Shown: positions 59,601 to 64,000 of the stretch, in pieces
How positions within the stretch are numbered: the stretch's first letter is position 1
Layout: every line of letters begins with the position of its first letter
Assembly (NCBI GenBank): GCA_020746105.1
Contig: CM036617.1
Location: forward strand, 178,216,412-178,280,411
DNA length: 64,000 nucleotides
Origin: Trogon surrucura
Taxonomy: Eukaryota > Chordata > Aves > Trogoniformes > Trogonidae
Reading direction: 5' to 3'
The notes under the pieces: generated by a model
Databases searched by the model: none
What the model saw: only the letters and a program-made list of their open reading frames with translations
Told to the model about the DNA's origin: nothing
Made by a program: the position numbers and the translations under genes

Positions 59601-61324
59601 CTTGTGTCATCCAGCAAAGGGTTCATATTGAGTTTCACACTAAAAATAATGCAATGAAATGGTGACAAGTGAGAGGATTCAAACTCAGCACCTCCTCAGA
59701 GTAATTTCAGTTTAATCTTTTATTGTCACAGCAGTGTGATTTCTGTCTTTCAGTTTCTCATCTTTACTTGGCTTTTATTTGATTCTATATCTTGCTTTTT
59801 ATTATGTGATTGTATATAACTTGGAAGATTAAATAGCAGAAAACAATACAGTGGCTGTACTGCTCTTCCCCTCACTCCTGTTTCTTTGCATATTTGCAGA
59901 TGCCTGGAGCTTTGTCTTTCAAAAGTGCTACACAACACAGCTACGTAGGCATTTCCTGATTTATGTTGTAAATAAGATGTTAATTATAATATTTATTTAA
60001 ATTAAACCATTTATATGCACATAAGGTACTTTAAAACCCATTTTGTTTACAAAATTACTGCTACCATTTATTACTACGTGAATATTAATTGTTTTAATTA
60101 AATTGCAGTAATAAGAACGTTACAAACCATAAGGAAAATTACATAATGCATTCATCAGTAAGTTGCAGGGGGGCAGGGTGGAGGGGGCATCAAGACTGTG
60201 CCGATGGGAAGACTATTATTCAGTGGGTTAACGCCTGTGTGTATCCATTAGATATGTAAACACTTCATGCCTTCAAAAGACTGTGTAAGTTTAGGCTCAA
60301 CTTGACAAATAAGCACTCAGGAATGTATATTCTTATATTAATATTTTCACAATTTAAAAGAAATAAATCAGAATTTCCAAACAAGCAGTGTTAAGCAGAA
60401 TGCAAGTCCAGAATGAGGGGAAAAAATGTCTCTATTCTAAACAGGCCATAGCTATCTGAAGACAAAATGCCTGAAGTGGGAAAAGCAGGTGGCTCCTGGC
60501 TGGGCTCAAAGCTCCCTGAAGTTCCTAGGGAGCAGTATTTTAAGCCTTGACATTTTAAACAGATGAGCATTTCCCTCAGCTCATCCTCTCCTCCTTTTCC
60601 CCGGTGCTCACATGTCTTCTTTTTAAATACTCATTACTTGGATGCTGTGGTCACACGGCATCGATTTCAAAGCTTTGCTTCTGCACACAGAACTGAGCAG
60701 CCACAGGAGCAGGGCTTTGAAGAAACAGAAGAGACAAGCAGCTGAGTTCACACAGCCTTGAAGCCCTGAGCAGTAAAAGGACAAGCGAAGGGGAAACTCG
60801 AGCCTGACGTCAGAACCAGCATTACCTACACCCCTGATAAAGGCCCCTGCTTTTCTTGAGGGAGTGAGATACAGAGATGAGCTCTTGGTCCAGTCCAGGG
60901 AACCTTGGTCCAGCTGATCTTAGAGCTTGCAAAAGGCTTCCCTTCAGAGAAGGAGGAATGGCCACGCATCCCATGTGACAGATAGGATGCTTAGCCAGGG
61001 ACAGACATCTTAAAATTTGCTGCAATGCACCTGTGGGGGCTTTTTCCTAAACAGCATTCAGAAGTGAGTTGTCAATTTGCCAGCATTGTCAGCACACTGA
61101 AACCATTAGGGGCTTCAATGTGTAATCACCCTAGTCCCCTTCATCTCATCATCAGTTTGGCATTCAGGACATATCAGTATTTTTGAATACTAATCAGTAG
61201 CAAATTCCTCAGCAATTGTGATTACACAGACACTTTGTAGGTCTTATAACAACTTCTTGTTCAGAAATAAAGTCATTTTTAACCAATCTTTTAATCTGAT
61301 CGTCAGGGCTATCAAGATTGTTGG
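56641..61324. other. Unique stretch, no gene seen
   Basis: About 4.7 kb. It holds an exact 14-bp tandem pair GATGAGTGAGAGAT at 59054-59067 and 59068-59081, and an AT-rich block at 59960-60150 with many TAAT/ATTA motifs. No exon or transposon is supported. Confidence 0.4.
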
Positions 61325-62132
61325 GGACTAGAGCACTTGACCTGTGGAAGGAAGGAGGCTTGTTCAGCCTGGAGAAAAGACGGCTTCAGGGGCACCTGAT
61401 AGACAGCATCCCCTGGTAGATAGTACCCCCTGATACCTAAGAGGTGGTTACTGGGAAGATGGAACCAAACTCTTTATGGAGGTGCTTGAATCTTATGAGG
61501 AATGGCTGAGGGAGCAGGGCTTGTTTAGCATGGAGAAATGGAGGCTGAAAAGAGACCTTATCGCTCTCTACAACTACTTGAAGAGAAATTGTAGCGAGGT
61601 GGGGGTCTGTCTCTTCTCTTAAGTAACAAGCAATAGGACGAGAGGAAATGGCCTCAAGTTCACCAGGGGAGGTTTAGATGCAATAATAGGAAAAATTTCT
61701 TCACCAAATGGGTGGTCAAGCATTGGAACAAGCTGTCCAGGGAAGTGAAGGATTCACTGTCCCTGGAGGTATTTAAAAGCTGTGTAGGTGAGGTGCTCAT
61801 GGACATGGTTTAGTGGCAGACCTGACATCACTATGTTAACAGTTGGACTGAATGATCTTAAAAGTATTTTCCAACTGAAACAACTCTACAATTCTATGAT
61901 GACAGAATGACAACAATGGTCATACATTAATATGGGAATTTCTGACAGGAAATATAGGAAAATAAAAATCTCACTATGGAAAACTAAGCATTGGAAGAAG
62001 TTACTCAAGAGGTTGTGGAAAAAGCCCTGGGCAACCTGCTCTGAATTTGGTGTTGACCCCACTGCACTCAGGAAGTTTGGCTAGAAGGCCTCCAGTGTCC
62101 TTTTCAGCCCAAATGAATCTGTGATTCTGTGT
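61325..62132 (+). repeat. Old CR1 LINE, split by a younger CR1
   Basis: The left part (61325-61485) has CTTGTTCAGCCTGGAGAAAAG and CCTAAGAGGTGGTTACTGGG. The right part (61902-62132) continues in the same element with GGAAATATAGGAAAATAAAAATC, GCATTGGAAGAAGTTACTC, AAAGCCCTGGGCAACCTGC and an AATCTGTGATTCTGTG tail. The gap between them is filled exactly by 61486-61901. Confidence 0.85.
61486..61901 (+). repeat. CR1-Y-like LINE 3' fragment nested in an older CR1
   Basis: A 416-bp, 5'-truncated element. Landmarks are GAGACCTTATCGCTCTCTAC, TAGCGAGGTGGGGGTCTGTC, AACAAGCAATAGGACGAGAG, GGAAAAATTTCTTCACCAAA and GACATGGTTTAGTGGC. It ends AATTCTATGATG. It is better preserved than the host element on either side. 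Confidence 0.92.
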
Positions 62133-63084
62133 GGATCTTATGATTGGAGTTATGCCAAGGGCGTTAAGCCTCAGGATCTGTGCCCTAATGCAATCCTCAG
62201 TCTTGCTCTGGAAAATCCCTGAAGTCTCAAGAGCTAATTTATAGCTTTTCACAGCACTGTGAGATAATATGTGTAAGATAAACTCAGGCTGTGTCTATCC
62301 TGTATTCTGTATTATGTGCTATGCCAGATAGGAACTTAAAAAGATAAAGTGCTATCTATCCCCTAGTCAGTAATGATCTTATGGCAATATTTATTACTTC
62401 AGAGTTTTGCTGCGAGTCCTTGCTAAGACTTCTAGTTTTGTAAACCTAGCTATAGTCTTCTAAATCAGTCTTACCATTAGAATACAAAATTATTATTTCA
62501 TAATGTACACAGTTCTTATAGTTGTCACAACTATGTGGCGATATGAGCTCTTCAGATCCAGTTTGAACAAAGCCACAAATGAATTTTATTCATATTTTGA
62601 TTGACTTACAATCCAGAAATATGTAAAGGTTTCTTTTCAGACAGCCATGTCAGAGTAGTCATCCACCAAACCTAACTTTAAGGTTAAGTTCCATACAATG
62701 CTGCACTGGGATTTCAAGAGAGCTCAGCATTTCATATTATTGACACCTGAAATGATGCACTGCACAGACAGCATAGCAATTTGCTCATTAGTATTGATTG
62801 ATCAACATGAAGCCACATCTGTTCACATGTATCAGGAGTTTTGTTCTTGTTAATATTGGTTTGCTTTTAATTCTACATGCAGTCATGCTATAATGTAAGA
62901 GACAAAATATTAAGAGGTGACGAAGATCTAACTATACACGAAGTTAATTCCACTTGTTGATGTATATACAGCTAAAGCATATTTGGGGACAGTGGAACTG
63001 GAGCTATGGATCTTATGCAAGTTCTACCATATGAACCCTGTGAAATGCATTATCTGCCCTTCCCTTGTTCAGGACCACTGAGTT
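62133..63084. other. Unique stretch, no gene seen
   Basis: AT-rich; nothing recognisable in about 950 bp. Confidence 0.4.
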
Positions 63085-63310
63085 CAAATGGGAAGAAATG
63101 CAGAAAAGGGTCACCAAGAAGAAGTAGGCTCTGGAGACTAGGAGCTCGTCTCAACATAGAGGGTGAGAGAAGATCCAATTTTTCTCTGTAGAGAGGTGAC
63201 AGCAGGAAGAGAGAAGATCTATTAAAGCTAAAGAACAACACTAACACAAGAACAAATGAGTGTGTGGTATGACTCAGATCAGGCTGGAAGTTAGAAGAAT
63301 ATTTACAGGA
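63085..63310 (+). repeat. Ancient CR1 relic
   Basis: GGGAAGAAATGCAGAAAAGG, then AAAGCTAAAGAACAACACTA, CACAAGAACAAATGAGTG and GGCTGGAAGTTAGAAGAATA parallel an old CR1 ORF2 end, and also parallel the relic at 54205-54490. Boundaries are approximate. Confidence 0.6.
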
Positions 63311-64000
63311 ATGGCCTTTCAGCATGAATACTGAAGAGGCACATAATTTGCATAGCATTAGGATAAAGCTTTATCAACTTTATGACACAAATTCTGGTGA
63401 TGGCATGTATCCAGGAGTTCCCTTCAGTCTTAGGAAATGTGTTAACAAAACACATCTACTCAGACAATGTTCCTCCCCCATGACTGCTATCTAAGGATAA
63501 ATTTAGGATAGGGAAACATTCTCTTCCATGTGACGAGCAGAACAATCTTCAATGTTACATCAAGAGAGAACATTACATAATTTGTTCATGCCTCTTTTGC
63601 TCAGAATAGAACATCCTTTTACCTTAAAATTCTGGCTCCCCAGAAGATTATAGGAATTTTTGTCACTGATCACAGTAAAAGGCAACTAAATTTTTATGTA
63701 TTGCAATCCACAAATTGTATGGCTAATGCTGTGGCTACTCAAGCATTAAATAAAGGCAAACACTGGCAGAGTCTACCTTCTGAAATCACAGAGGTAACTA
63801 CTAGAGGAACCATATGAAAACCTTTCTACTCCCTGTCATTTCTTGTTATTCCTTGCTTACTTCTTACTAAACTTTGGGGGATTACAAAAAAGAAACCCAC
63901 CCATAGCTATATAGCAATCAGCAGTGCTTGGGGTAAAGGATATTTCACTCAAGGGAGCAGTGTCTAGGTATCCATAATTTTAAGATACTATGCAGTGATA
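63311..64000. other. Unique stretch to window end
   Basis: AT-rich, with no gene or repeat recognised. Confidence 0.4.

Noticed and set aside
59570-59640. Possible inverted CR1 tail
   Set aside because: Only scattered resemblance (TTAGAATTATAGA, GTCATCCAGC); too weak to call.
1-64000. CRISPR arrays, bacterial operons, phage or plasmid features
   Set aside because: Repeat content and low coding density are those of an avian nuclear genome; no spaced direct-repeat array or dense coding is present.

Overview
The window looks like gene-poor nuclear DNA from a bird, most likely a passerine or a close relative. The main evidence is the repeat content. There are thirteen CR1 LINE pieces, several ending in the avian CR1 octamer tail (ATTCTATG-like), and a tRNA-headed SINE whose 3' end is a CR1 tail, the build of the passerine TguSINE1 type. 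There are also solo LTRs and LTR fragments of an avian ERVL-like family, and long purine arrays. Overall composition is AT-rich with few CpGs. No complete gene, rRNA, functional tRNA or CRISPR array is visible, and nearly all open frames are short chance frames or lie inside repeats.

Layout. 0-8 kb: mostly unique AT-rich DNA with CR1 tails at 0.12-0.23 and 6.2-6.5 kb. 8-11.4 kb: an inverted CR1 tail, a set of diverged local repeats (8.7, 9.75, 10.15 kb) with a tRNA-CR1 SINE at one junction, and a (GGGAAA)n array. 11.9-16.7 kb: an old minus-strand CR1, a solo LTR with an internal micro-inversion, a 1.46-kb CR1 with dead reverse transcriptase split by a 338-bp pentanucleotide array, and an LTR fragment. 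16.7-25 kb: mostly unique; it holds the best coding candidate (18432-18547, a signal-peptide-like exon with splice sites), a near copy of the LTR fragment (20.1 kb), a 73-codon frame (20.27-20.49 kb) and a weaker exon candidate (23.97-24.05 kb). 25-29 kb: an old CR1, a second solo LTR and a CR1 tail. 29-43 kb: mainly unique, with a small minisatellite, an old CR1 tail and a perfect hairpin. 43.1-43.4 kb: a purine array switching repeat unit. 43.4-64 kb: mostly unique, with ancient CR1 relics at 54.2, 56.5 and 63.1 kb and a clear CR1-in-CR1 nest at 61.3-62.1 kb.

The window is best read as intron or intergenic DNA. If the 18.4-kb exon is real, the window would belong to a plus-strand gene for a secreted protein with long introns; I cannot name that gene. 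Against this, transposable elements lie mostly in plus orientation (15 of 18), which would suit a host transcript on the minus strand. All repeat assignments rest on recognising family features by eye; no alignment or database search was run.
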